A stretch of 47,651 nt of DNA from the IMG/VR virus record IMGVR_UViG_3300046674_000223, positions 1 to 47,651 of that record. One strand, written 5' to 3'. Of this stretch, positions 9,983 to 17,335 are shown piece by piece; positions within the stretch are counted from its first letter, which is position 1, and every line of letters starts with the position of its first letter. This DNA comes from a virus. Below the pieces are notes generated by a model. The model worked only from the letters and a program-made list of their open reading frames with translations. It was not told where the DNA came from and did not search any database. Both the position numbers and the translations under genes were made by a program.

Positions 9983-10566
9983 CTAGAGGTTTTTCAGCTG
10001 GTCGCTTTCGCTGGCGTCCATGTCGGTGCCGCGGCTCTGGCCCGGAAGCGGGGAGTCCAGCTTCTCCAGCCATTTGCGCGCGTCCTCCTCGGACTGGTGC
10101 TCAAGCGCCCAGACGTAGATGACGTTTAGGAAGCTCGGCCACGGGAGGGAGAGGAGGTCGACGCCTTTGCCCGAGTACTCGCCGTCGATGCGCGCCCAGT
10201 TTTGCGCCGCGGTGATTGAAAGTCGGACGGCAGCTTCGAAGCTTTTCCCGACCACTCCTCGGTGATGTACTCCCAGAGGTCGAACAGGCCACCCTCCTCC
10301 TTGAGGTCGAAGCCCGATTCGGAGTCGAGCATCTGGTCCTGGAAGTAGCGCTGGGTGTCGGAATCCCCGAGTTCGATGAACAGGTGGATGAAGGTGCCGG
10401 CGGCCTTGAGGCTCATGCTGCGCCCGCCCATGGCGAGCATCATGGCCTGCTGTGCATCGTTGGGCTTGTAGAACTTGACCTTGGTTCCGTTGTGCAGGAA
10501 CTCGATCGCATCGTCCTCGTTGCGGGTGCCGGTTCCCGGCTTCGCAGCTGTTACAAATTCTTTCAT
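9983..10566 (-). CDS. Tail assembly chaperone, long frameshift product
   Basis: Product of a -1 ribosomal shift at the heptamer G GGA AAA (10249 to 10243). Frame 0 is read for 108 codons from 10566, then the overlapping frame from 10243 to the stop at 9983, giving about 194 residues with the C terminus SRGTDMDASESDQLKNL. Frame arithmetic fits a -1 shift. In siphoviruses the short and long chaperones (as lambda gpG and gpGT) coat the tape measure during tail assembly. The pair sits immediately upstream of the tape measure gene, which is the canonical place. Confidence 0.9.
10126..10566 (-). CDS. Tail assembly chaperone, short product
   Basis: 146 residues, starting MKEFVTAAKPGTGTRNEDD, the unshifted product of the chaperone gene. 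The core FYKPNDAQQAMMLAMGG and FIHLFIELGD resembles actinophage tail chaperones. After the slippery site the frame-0 tail becomes Arg/Ser/Thr-rich (RRKTGRASTASTRAK), typical of unselected out-of-frame coding. Start has GGAGATTACCC upstream. Confidence 0.9.
   Translation of the reverse strand: MKEFVTAAKPGTGTRNEDDAIEFLHNGTKVKFYKPNDAQQAMMLAMGGRSMSLKAAGTFIHLFIELGDSDTQRYFQDQMLDSESGFDLKEEGGLFDLWEYITEEWSGKASKLPSDFQSPRRKTGRASTASTRAKASTSSPSRGRAS
10243..10249 (-). promoter_or_regulatory. -1 programmed frameshift slippery heptamer GGGAAAA
   Basis: On the minus strand the codons read TCG GGA AAA GCT, so the heptamer has the canonical X XXY YYZ phasing. The 0 frame before it and the -1 frame after it are both well conserved in character, and the two ORFs overlap here. 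Confidence 0.9.
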
Positions 10567-10632
10567 GGGTAATCTCCTATGTTTCCGTCTCCGGAGTGGC
10601 GGATAGTTTCGCCTGGATTCAGTGTATTGGCA

Positions 10633-11154
10633 CTACAAGCGTTGGGCCGCCATTGATGCAGCCAAGCCTTCTGTGAGGAATGGCTTGGCTCGCTGGCCCC
10701 TAACGGCATCAGCACGGAACACACCCTTGCCTCGCGCCTGCTGTTTAAGACTGCGACTGCCCCACTCTGCGAGCTTTTGTGCACCCGCACCGGAGAAAGC
10801 GATGTTGGTATGCGCCGCTTTCCGGCTCTTAGGGACGACCATGTGGGGATGACCGCCGATCCAGCCGGCGCCGTTGTTCGCGGTGCCGTCGTGGAAGAAG
10901 ATGGCGTGCTTGGCGGACGCCCCCGCGCGCGCCACGCCCTGCAGCGGCCCCTCCAGCTTGGAGCGGTTCCACCACAGCGAGCGCAGCAGGCGGCCGGAGC
11001 GCACATGCCCGGCGGAGATGTAGGAGACGCCATAGGCCTTGACCCCGCGCGCCACATCGTTGAGCAGGTCCGCGGCGGCGCCGCCCTCACGGATGTAGGA
11101 CTGCACCGCCTCCTCGTGGATGTCGGTGTGCGAGAACGCGATGAAACGGGCCAT
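10633..11154 (-). CDS. HK97 gp10-like tail completion / minor structural protein
   Basis: 173 residues starting MARFIAFSHTDIHEEAVQS. Features include YGVSYISAGHVRSGRLLRSLWW, a beta-rich core with AIFFHDGTANNGAGWIGGHPHMV, and a basic C terminus. The short basic fold and the position between a connector gene and the chaperones fit the gp10-like connector/tail completion family. The ATG overlaps the upstream stop as TGATG; an upstream extension of the ORF is only a shadow of the neighbour. Confidence 0.7.
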   Translation of the reverse strand: MARFIAFSHTDIHEEAVQSYIREGGAAADLLNDVARGVKAYGVSYISAGHVRSGRLLRSLWWNRSKLEGPLQGVARAGASAKHAIFFHDGTANNGAGWIGGHPHMVVPKSRKAAHTNIAFSGAGAQKLAEWGSRSLKQQARGKGVFRADAVRGQRAKPFLTEGLAASMAAQRL

Positions 11155-11651
11155 CAGTCGTCCCCGTCCCCGCCCACCTGCAGCGTCCAGGTCCCGCCGA
11201 GCACGCCGCCCTCGGGGCCCTGCGGGGTGTAGTCGCCGAGCACCAGCTGCGGCAGGTCCGCGGCGCGGATCGCGTCGTACATCATCTGCATCTCCTCGGC
11301 CTGGCGCATTGCGGCCTCGAACTGCTCCACGTCGGTGGGCAGCACGAACTTGTTCAGCGAGTCCGTCATCACGGGGGCCGGACCCAGCATCACCAGCTCC
11401 ACCGTGTAGGCCAGCGAGTAGCCGCAGTTGTTCATCCCGACATCGGCGTTGGGGAAGGAGACGGTGGGGTTGGTGGCCACCAGCCGGACCCAAGCCATTC
11501 CCTCGCAGCCGGCCTCCGGGCCAAAGTCCACCGCCACCGCGGCTCCCGGCTGGATCGTGATGGAGCAGTAGTCGTCCTCGCGGCCCTTGGCCCTGATCTG
11601 CGCCGTGAGGGATTCGAGCAGCGTGGCCAGCAGCTCCGGCAGGGTTTTCAT
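11154..11651 (-). CDS. Probable tail terminator / head-tail joining protein
   Basis: 165 residues starting MKTLPELLATLLESLTAQI. An amphipathic first helix is followed by beta-rich sequence (YCSITIQPGAAVAVDFGPEAG, YSLAYTVELVML), consistent with the tail-terminator fold. Its start overlaps the previous stop (TGATG at 11651) and its own stop overlaps the next start, so the three connector genes are translationally coupled. Assignment rests on size and synteny. Confidence 0.65.
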   Translation of the reverse strand: MKTLPELLATLLESLTAQIRAKGREDDYCSITIQPGAAVAVDFGPEAGCEGMAWVRLVATNPTVSFPNADVGMNNCGYSLAYTVELVMLGPAPVMTDSLNKFVLPTDVEQFEAAMRQAEEMQMMYDAIRAADLPQLVLGDYTPQGPEGGVLGGTWTLQVGGDGDD

Positions 11652-12388
11652 CAGTAGACCCCCCAGGTCACTTCGCGCTGGCGCGGGGCGTCGATGGAGT
11701 AGACCCTCGGCGCCTGCTTGATCCCGTTCGGGTTCCAGAGCCGGAGGTAGGCGTCCACCTCGGTCAGTCCGGTGGTGCCCTCCGGGAACAGCCCCGGCGT
11801 CAGCTCCATGTTGATCCCCTGCCGGGAAACGGCAGAGGCCTTGGCCGAGAGCCGGCACTTCTTGTCGCTGGTCAGCGCGAAGAGGAACTCCGCGGCCAGC
11901 ACCCCGCCCGCGTAGGCCCCCATCGCATCGACCTTGTAGCCGTTGAGGTAGGTGACGGTGAAGTTGCGCCCGGCGCAGACCGGCCAGGCGCCGGTGGTGC
12001 GGACCAGCCGGTTGCCGTCCTCGACCCGGTACTCGGAAGGGTCCAGCACCGCGCCCTCGAGCCGGACCTCGATGATGTCCCCGACCGGGGCCTCCAGCTG
12101 GACCCCGCCGATGTCCGAGCAGCCGCAGCCCAGGATGCAGCCGCAGGCCTTGAGCGAGAGCGCGGAGGGGAAGAAGGCGGTGGGGTAGAACATGTCCCGG
12201 CGCATGTGCGGGGAGGTGCAGGTCCGGCCGGTGGGCATGACCGTGCGCGGCAGTCCGCCGATCCGGTCCAGGGTAAGCGTGCGCATCGAGGCCGCGGCAT
12301 AGGTCTCGGCCAGCTCCACCAGTTCGGGGGCGGCGGCGGCCTTGGCGGCGCTCGCGTATTCGGGCCAGTCGATGGTCCACGGCAGCAT
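11651..12388 (-). CDS. Head-to-tail adaptor/connector protein
   Basis: 245 residues. Contains Cys-rich CGCILGCGCSDIGGVQLEAP and the motif VRLEGAVLDPSEYRVEDGNRL, both typical of an actinophage head-tail connector family. GAAAGGACACCATC precedes the ATG. The gene follows a palindromic repeat and is the first of three overlapping connector genes. No catalytic motif is seen. Confidence 0.75.
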   Translation of the reverse strand: MLPWTIDWPEYASAAKAAAAPELVELAETYAAASMRTLTLDRIGGLPRTVMPTGRTCTSPHMRRDMFYPTAFFPSALSLKACGCILGCGCSDIGGVQLEAPVGDIIEVRLEGAVLDPSEYRVEDGNRLVRTTGAWPVCAGRNFTVTYLNGYKVDAMGAYAGGVLAAEFLFALTSDKKCRLSAKASAVSRQGINMELTPGLFPEGTTGLTEVDAYLRLWNPNGIKQAPRVYSIDAPRQREVTWGVY

Positions 12389-12406
12389 GATGGTGTCCTT
12401 TCAGAG

Positions 12407-12432
12407 AAGGGGGGTGGGGGTCCACCCCCCTT
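12407..12432. repeat. Palindromic G/C repeat, intergenic
   Basis: AAGGGGGGTGGGGG then TCCACCCCCCTT, between the GH128-like gene stop and the next start on the minus strand, followed there by CTGAAAGGACACC-ATC-ATG. Same stop-palindrome-RBS-start layout as the copies in the rightward block. Confidence 0.9.
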
Positions 12433-12441
12433 CGGGGTGTC

Positions 12442-13239
12442 TTAGGTGAGGTCGCGCCAGGTGATGCCGGTGGAGGACAGCGTCCCGCTGGAGTTGAACA
12501 GGGAGCCGCTGGTGCCGACCGGGTCCGAGCTGTCCCGGGTGTGCCAGGCGATGCGCTCCAGCCACGGCCGGGACTGCGCCCCCTCCCAGATCCCCAGGAT
12601 GAAGTCGTTGACCTGCCCGCGGCTGTACCGGTTGGGGGTGGTGGCCGTGGCCTCGAAGTCGTGCACGCACGTCTCGGTCACCCAGACCGGCTTGCCGAAC
12701 TTGGTGTAGAGCTCATCGACCTTGCGCAGCCAGGTCCCCACGTCCGGCTGCTGGTAGATGTGGGTGGCGACGAAGTTGACCTCGAAGTCCCGCTCCCAGG
12801 ACTGCTTGGTCAGATCCAGCGCCTTCTGCGCCCCCATGAACTGGTCCAGCCAGATCCGCACCGTGGAGACGGTGGCGGGGGAGCCCTTGCGCAGCCCGAA
12901 GCCGGCATCCTGGATGTACTGCCAGACGTTCAGCACCTCCAGCGGCGTCATCTTCACCGATCCGTCGGAGGAGTTCACCCAGTCGGGCTCGTTCGGGCCG
13001 AGGATGGCCGTGACGGTCTTGGGCGATTCCGCCTTCAGCGCCTTGATGTCGGCCGCAAACGTCTCCAGCCGGTCGGGGTTGTCCGAATAGAGCATCGGGA
13101 CGAACTCGGCGCTGATCTTGTCCGGGGTGCCGTAGAGCCGCTTCTGGCCCCAGTTGTACCACCAGTCGGGATTGAGCGAGTTGATCCGGGCTACGTTCGC
13201 GGCGCTGTCGCTGGCGTAGCCGATGCCTTTCAGTGTCAC
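12442..13239 (-). CDS. Asl1/GH128-like glycosyl hydrolase
   Basis: 265 residues, GTG start. The sequence follows the GH128 / Asl1-like TIM-barrel pattern: KGIGY at the start, NWGQ at 29-32, FVPMLYS at 46-52, GPNEPD with Glu84 as candidate acid/base, NFVATHIYQ at 155-163, VTETC with Glu189 as candidate nucleophile, and WHT near the end. GH128 enzymes cleave beta-1,3-glucans, so a role against host or extracellular polysaccharide is likely, but the substrate is inference. It has no signal peptide. It is the last gene of the cassette at 12.4-15.8 kb. Confidence 0.85.
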   Translation of the reverse strand: MTLKGIGYASDSAANVARINSLNPDWWYNWGQKRLYGTPDKISAEFVPMLYSDNPDRLETFAADIKALKAESPKTVTAILGPNEPDWVNSSDGSVKMTPLEVLNVWQYIQDAGFGLRKGSPATVSTVRIWLDQFMGAQKALDLTKQSWERDFEVNFVATHIYQQPDVGTWLRKVDELYTKFGKPVWVTETCVHDFEATATTPNRYSRGQVNDFILGIWEGAQSRPWLERIAWHTRDSSDPVGTSGSLFNSSGTLSSTGITWRDLT

Positions 13240-13242
13240 GGC

Positions 13243-13950
13243 TCAGCCCTTGAAGGTAACGGTCGTGTCGATCGACTCAACGGCGGCCTTGACCCCGGCA
13301 GCCGCGGCGGACTGCACCCCGGCCAGCAGCTTGGCCTCGTCGAACTTCTCGCCCTTGGACAGCGCGGCAATGGCGCCGATCAGGCCCTTGATCTGCGCGT
13401 CCTGCGCGGCCTGGGCGTTGATGATCCGGCCGAGGTTGGTGTCCATGTAGCCGACCAGACCCTTGAGCGAGGTGGAGCCCTTCATGCCGCCCTGGCGGGT
13501 GACCTCCCTGTTGAGCAGCTTGTCGATGTCAGCATCTGTCAGTGGCATGTCTTCTTCTTCCTGTTCGATGACCGGGGTTCCGGCCACATCTTCGGTCCAG
13601 CCGCGGTAGGTCAGCGTGAAGCCGTACCGGGCGTAGTAGGCCTCGACGTCGGCGACGTTCGGGTGGACCTTGAGCGGGTTGGGGTTGAGGTTGGAGGTGG
13701 AGTAGACCCGGCCGTCCGGGGCGACCAGCGCGACGTGGCCGTTGACGTTCTTGTCCAGCTCCCACCACACGGCGAACCAGACACCCTTGGGGTAGTTCCG
13801 GTCCCGGTGCTGGGAGGGGGAGTTGTTCCACGCCTCGGTCGCGGAGCCGTAGCGCGCCGGCAGCCCGAACGTCTGGCGCACGTACTGCAGGCACATCCCC
13901 TCCTCGGCCGTCGGGCCCAGCGGGTTGGGGGTGATCTTCTGGATGAACAA
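13243..13950 (-). CDS. CHAP-domain cell wall hydrolase (endolysin or tail lysin)
   Basis: 235 residues. The chosen start is TTG at 13950, 5 bases after GGAG and just past the previous stop; the longer ORF only shadows the upstream gene. N-terminal CHAP-like domain: EGMCLQYVRQTFG supplies the candidate catalytic Cys, and NGHVALVAPDGRVYS the His. The C terminus after EQEEEDMPLTDADIDKLLN is helical and Ala-rich and may bind the wall or multimerise. CHAP domains are peptidoglycan amidases/endopeptidases. Whether it is the lysis enzyme or part of the virion is not settled; no holin is adjacent. Confidence 0.8.
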   Translation of the reverse strand: MFIQKITPNPLGPTAEEGMCLQYVRQTFGLPARYGSATEAWNNSPSQHRDRNYPKGVWFAVWWELDKNVNGHVALVAPDGRVYSTSNLNPNPLKVHPNVADVEAYYARYGFTLTYRGWTEDVAGTPVIEQEEEDMPLTDADIDKLLNREVTRQGGMKGSTSLKGLVGYMDTNLGRIINAQAAQDAQIKGLIGAIAALSKGEKFDEAKLLAGVQSAAAAGVKAAVESIDTTVTFKG

Positions 13951-13958
13951 GGAATCTC

Positions 13959-15473
13959 CTAGGGGTACTTGGGCAAAACGGTGCGGATGTTGGAGGTCAT
14001 CATTCCGGTGACGCCGAGCGCCAGCGCCCGGTCCCGCATGGCGGTGGTGTGGATTTCCCACATGATGACCTTCTTGCCGAGGCTGTCCGCCAGCGCCACC
14101 ACCCCGGAGATGTAGGCGTCGGAGGCGGCATGGTTCACGCCGATCCAGTCCACGTCCGACTTCGCCACCAGGGTCTGCCAGTCCGCGTGCGCCGGGTCAT
14201 CCTGGAGCAGGTAGCCCCAGGTGGTGAAGCCAGCGGTCTTGGCCCCGGTGAAGCCGGAGACGATGGGCGCCTTCCAGACGATCCGGTTGGCGATGTCCGG
14301 GTAGGTCTTGATCAGCGCGATCAGGTCCGCCTGCCACGCGCCGCCGGCCTTGGGCTCGATGAACAGCACATGGTTGGAGGCGTAGGCCGCGAGCACCTCG
14401 GTGAGCCGGGCGACGGGCACCCGGTCCTGGGTCGGATTGTCGGTCAGCCCGCCGGTGGTGGTCAGCGCATCGACCTGCGCGGCGGTCGCGGCGCTGAACG
14501 CCAGGTTGGTCCCGGTCATCCGCGACAGGTTGGTGTCATGGTGGCAGAAGATGACATTGTCGGTGGTGACGTTGACCGACACCTCCAGCGCCTTCATGCC
14601 GTAGTTGACCGCGTTCCTGAACGCCCGCATCGTATGCTCGGGCCAGTTGTCCATCGAGCCGCGGTGCGCGATGTAGAACGGGGCGGTTGCGAGCAGGTCC
14701 GCGATCCGGTAGTTCCCGACGGCGGGCTGGGACTGCGCCAGCGCCACCTCGGCGGTGCCGTTCCACAGCTTCGCGGTCAGCGGCACCTCGACCCCGCCGA
14801 CCCAGCGCGAGAGCCCGCCGGTGACGGGGTTGGGCGCAACCGGGATGCCGAGCTGGACGGCCCAGCCGTTGGAGGCCTGCGTGTTCGGATAGGTGATGGT
14901 GACCGACGGGGTGGCCCCACCGGCGGCAGAAAGCACGGAGCCGACGGCGATGGTCTCGATCTGGGTGGTGCCGTTCTGGGCGACGAAGAACCACGGGGTG
15001 GCGTTCGTCATCGAGGAGATGTTCGCCTCGGTCGCGGAGGTGCGCTCGGTGGAGATCACCAGCGCCAGCGTGTTCGCCGCAACGGTGATCGGGTCCGCGA
15101 TGTTGTTGACCGTCGCGCCGGAGTTGGCCCGGTAGCGGCCGTCGGCGGGGATGACCCAGCCGGTGTCGGCCGCGCCGCGCACCCACATCAGCGCGATCTT
15201 CCCGGAGGTGGTGGCCGCGCCGAAGGTGAAGGTGTAGCCGGTGTCCCCGGCGAGGCGCTTCCTGGTGAACACGGCGGTGTTCAGCGTGCCGGTGTTCTTC
15301 ATGTTGTACAGGGCCGTCCACCCCGCCGGGACAGCGAGCACCTGGCCCTGGCCCGTGACGACGACGGCGACGAGCCAGTCCCCGGCGGCGATGGTGCCGT
15401 CCGGGGTCAGGGTGTAGCCGAAGGTGCCGGTGACAAACTCCGCCTGCGCGTGCCCGACGAGGGTGACGGCCAT
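13959..15473 (-). CDS. Tail protein with C-terminal glycerophosphodiester phosphodiesterase domain
   Basis: 504 residues; start at MAVTLVGHAQ, because upstream codons shadow the previous gene. Residues 1-215 are a beta-rich fibre-like part. From about 266 a GDPD domain is clear: YIAHRGS (270-272 HRG), WPEHT, ALEVSV, CHHDTNLSRMTG, LFIEPKAGG and DWIGVNH. GDPD enzymes hydrolyse glycerophosphodiesters, so cleavage of wall teichoic acid or other glycerol-phosphate polymers during adsorption is a reasonable inference. Confidence 0.88.
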   Translation of the reverse strand: MAVTLVGHAQAEFVTGTFGYTLTPDGTIAAGDWLVAVVVTGQGQVLAVPAGWTALYNMKNTGTLNTAVFTRKRLAGDTGYTFTFGAATTSGKIALMWVRGAADTGWVIPADGRYRANSGATVNNIADPITVAANTLALVISTERTSATEANISSMTNATPWFFVAQNGTTQIETIAVGSVLSAAGGATPSVTITYPNTQASNGWAVQLGIPVAPNPVTGGLSRWVGGVEVPLTAKLWNGTAEVALAQSQPAVGNYRIADLLATAPFYIAHRGSMDNWPEHTMRAFRNAVNYGMKALEVSVNVTTDNVIFCHHDTNLSRMTGTNLAFSAATAAQVDALTTTGGLTDNPTQDRVPVARLTEVLAAYASNHVLFIEPKAGGAWQADLIALIKTYPDIANRIVWKAPIVSGFTGAKTAGFTTWGYLLQDDPAHADWQTLVAKSDVDWIGVNHAASDAYISGVVALADSLGKKVIMWEIHTTAMRDRALALGVTGMMTSNIRTVLPKYP

Positions 15474-15474
15474 C

Positions 15475-15771
15475 TTAGGTGGTCCTGAAAATGACGGTGC
15501 CGGCCGGGGTGTTGGCCGGGACCGGGTCCTGCGGGCCCAGCACCAGGGTGGAGGCGCCGACCTTGCCGTCCACATAGGACTTGGCGCTGTTCAGCGCCGT
15601 GGTGGCCTTGGTCTGCGCGTCCGCGCCCGCGGCAGTGAGTGCGGCGTCGGCCTTGGTCTGTGCCGTGGTGGCGGCGGCGTTCAGGGTTTCGGTGTCGCGG
15701 GAAGTAACGGCGTCGATCAGTTTCTGGCCCCACACATCCCCTGCCGGGACTGTGGGAAAGGGTGTTGCCAT
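15475..15771 (-). CDS. Small coiled-coil protein preceding the GDPD tail protein
   Basis: 98 residues, ATG at 15771 with AAAGG six bases upstream. Begins MATPFPTVPAGDVWGQKLID, then an Ala/Thr/Lys helical stretch (TTAQTKADAALTAAGADAQ) and ends VPANTPAGTVIFRTT. The helical centre resembles the linker of the large minor tail protein (TKADDAFGDAQTALTNAG), so it may be a trimerising neck for the fibre encoded next. Its stop lies 2 bases from the next start. Confidence 0.75.
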   Translation of the reverse strand: MATPFPTVPAGDVWGQKLIDAVTSRDTETLNAAATTAQTKADAALTAAGADAQTKATTALNSAKSYVDGKVGASTLVLGPQDPVPANTPAGTVIFRTT

Positions 15772-15812
15772 GACGAGCCTTTCAGGAAGGTACTGCACAC
15801 AGATGGGTGGAA

Positions 15813-15849
15813 GGCCGGGGAAGTGGCTGCTACCTCCACTTCCCCGGCC
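15813..15849 (-). terminator. Perfect 14-bp stem-loop after the major tail protein gene
   Basis: Arms GGCCGGGGAAGTGG (15813-15826) and its exact complement (15836-15849) with a 9-base loop. It lies after the major tail gene and before the tail-fibre cassette. There is no long T run, so it may terminate weakly or act as a processing or stability element. Confidence 0.65.
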
Positions 15850-15864
15850 CCGGTGACTCAGGCG

Positions 15865-15924
15865 CTATACGCCCCCGAAGGCTCCGCTACCGAAGTCCCC
15901 TAGTCCGTAGTCCGCGCCCTGCAT
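15865..15924 (-). CDS. Possible 19-residue Gly-rich micro-ORF
   Basis: ATG immediately follows the TAG of the major tail gene. It encodes MQGADYGLGDFGSGAFGGV and then stops. The regular Gly/aromatic pattern looks selected rather than random, but no ribosome-binding site is evident beyond possible coupling to the upstream stop. It could also be a stop-separated C-terminal tail of the major tail protein. Confidence 0.35.
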   Translation of the reverse strand: MQGADYGLGDFGSGAFGGV

Positions 15925-16818
15925 CTAAACGATGGTTACGGACTTGGTCGTGGAGGTCTTGCCACGGTTGGCAACCACGGTGTACGTGCCGGGGCTGTCG
16001 TAGGTGTGGCTGTAGCTGCCGGTCTCGGCGTAGTCCCAGGTGCCGTCGCCGAAGTCGTACCAGACCGGATCGGTGCCGGTCGGCACCGGAGCCAGCGCGG
16101 CCTGCATACCGGTGACCGTGGCCGTCACGGAGGTGATGGCCGGGTCGGTGGCATCCAGCAGCGGGGTGGCGCCGGAGTAGACGGGCGGCGGGGCCACCGC
16201 GGTGTTGAAGATGCGGCGGTGGTCGTTGGCCTTGAGGCCCACCCGCAGCGGCGAGGGGACGCCCGCCACCAGCTCCACGTTGAACGGACCCTTGCCCCAG
16301 GAGTTGCCGTTCTTGGTGTTCAGGCCCGTGACGGTGAAGGAGATCGCACCGTTCTCCACCGAGAGGTCACCGATGGTGCCGCCGGAGAGGAACGGGGTGA
16401 TGACGTAGCCGTACTCGCCCGGCGTGGTGGAGCCCAGCCACACCTCGAGGGCGAAGTTGACCGCGGACAGGTCCACGTCGGTGGATTCCGTGATGCCGAT
16501 GATGGTGCCGTCGGCGTCGACGTAGGCCTCCTGGCCGGTGAGGATCTCGAGCAGCGCGTAGTCAACGTCGCAGAACTCGATCTCCACCGAGAAGCCGGTG
16601 AAGGTCGGAACGGCGGGCTCGTTGATGCACGTCTCGCCGTTCATGTTCGGGACGCTTACCGCCTCGCCATCCTCGACATTCGTGGTGTAGCCGATGGTGA
16701 CGGCGCCCTTGGTGGAAACCACCGAGGAATCACCGATGACCGGGCGGCCTGCGGTGTCGAGCACGGTGACGCGCATCCGCTTGCCGCGGAGAAACTTGGC
16801 GCTCTTGGACTGTGCCAT
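15925..16818 (-). CDS. Major tail protein with C-terminal PKD-like domain
   Basis: 297 residues, ATG with GGAGCTAAGTAACA upstream. The N-terminal 200 residues (KFLRGKRMRVTVLD, FTGFSVEIEFCDVDYALLEIL) match the tail tube protein type of actinophages. Residues about 215-297 are an Ig/PKD-like domain with WYDFGDGTWDYAETGSYSHT and SPGTYTVVANRGK, likely displayed on the tube surface. The gene lies upstream of the host-surface enzyme cassette rather than directly before the chaperones, which is unusual. Confidence 0.85.
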   Translation of the reverse strand: MAQSKSAKFLRGKRMRVTVLDTAGRPVIGDSSVVSTKGAVTIGYTTNVEDGEAVSVPNMNGETCINEPAVPTFTGFSVEIEFCDVDYALLEILTGQEAYVDADGTIIGITESTDVDLSAVNFALEVWLGSTTPGEYGYVITPFLSGGTIGDLSVENGAISFTVTGLNTKNGNSWGKGPFNVELVAGVPSPLRVGLKANDHRRIFNTAVAPPPVYSGATPLLDATDPAITSVTATVTGMQAALAPVPTGTDPVWYDFGDGTWDYAETGSYSHTYDSPGTYTVVANRGKTSTTKSVTIV

Positions 16819-16820
16819 TG

Positions 16821-17324
16821 TTACTTAGCTCCTTCGGAGGTTTTGGCCAGATCAAGAACACCCTTGCGGTTCTTGCCAGCTGCTTCGGCAGCGAGAACGC
16901 GGTCGCGTTCCGCTTCATCGGCGCCATCGAAGTAGTCCTCGATCTCGCTGATGGTGGCCTCGGCGGGGTCAAATTCCTTGCCCCCGTCGGTGCCGCTTTC
17001 GTCACCCGCGGCGGGATCGGAAGTCTCTTCTCCGGTCGTGGCATCGGCAACGGCGGTGGCGGGGCCGCCGACGTTGTTGACTTCCTCGACCTTGGTGGAG
17101 GTGTTGGGCTCGGTCGGGACGGCCGGGCGGTCGGAGGCCGTAAAGGTCTCCAGCTCGTGGCCTTCGGGCAGCAGCTCGGTCGGGAGCACGTAGCCGTGGC
17201 TGGTCGTGCGGACCTCGGCGCCGCGCTTGCCGGCGGCCTTGAGCAGTGCGACGGCAGTCTCGCGGCTGCGGCCCTTGACGTAGGTCTCGGACTCCGAGAG
17301 CTTGGGGATGAAGCTGAATGACAT
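16821..17324 (-). CDS. Head-region protein of unknown function, acidic linker
   Basis: 167 residues. N-terminal 60 residues are basic/beta (FSFIPKLSESETYVKGRSR), the middle is a low-complexity acidic Thr/Glu/Gly linker, and the C-terminal 45 residues (SEIEDYFDGADEAERDRVL) form a short helical domain with a conserved-looking KNRKGVL motif. AAGGAGCACC precedes the ATG. Position between capsid and tail tube suggests a connector or decoration role, but nothing in the sequence proves it. Confidence 0.75.
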   Translation of the reverse strand: MSFSFIPKLSESETYVKGRSRETAVALLKAAGKRGAEVRTTSHGYVLPTELLPEGHELETFTASDRPAVPTEPNTSTKVEEVNNVGGPATAVADATTGEETSDPAAGDESGTDGGKEFDPAEATISEIEDYFDGADEAERDRVLAAEAAGKNRKGVLDLAKTSEGAK

Positions 17325-17335
17325 GGTGGTGCTCC

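Noticed and set aside
6358-10122. A 1254-codon ORF on the plus strand opposite the tape measure gene
   Set aside because: It is a GC-rich antisense shadow: composition is His/Asp/Gly/Arg-rich with no domain, no RBS, and the minus strand encodes a clear tape measure protein.
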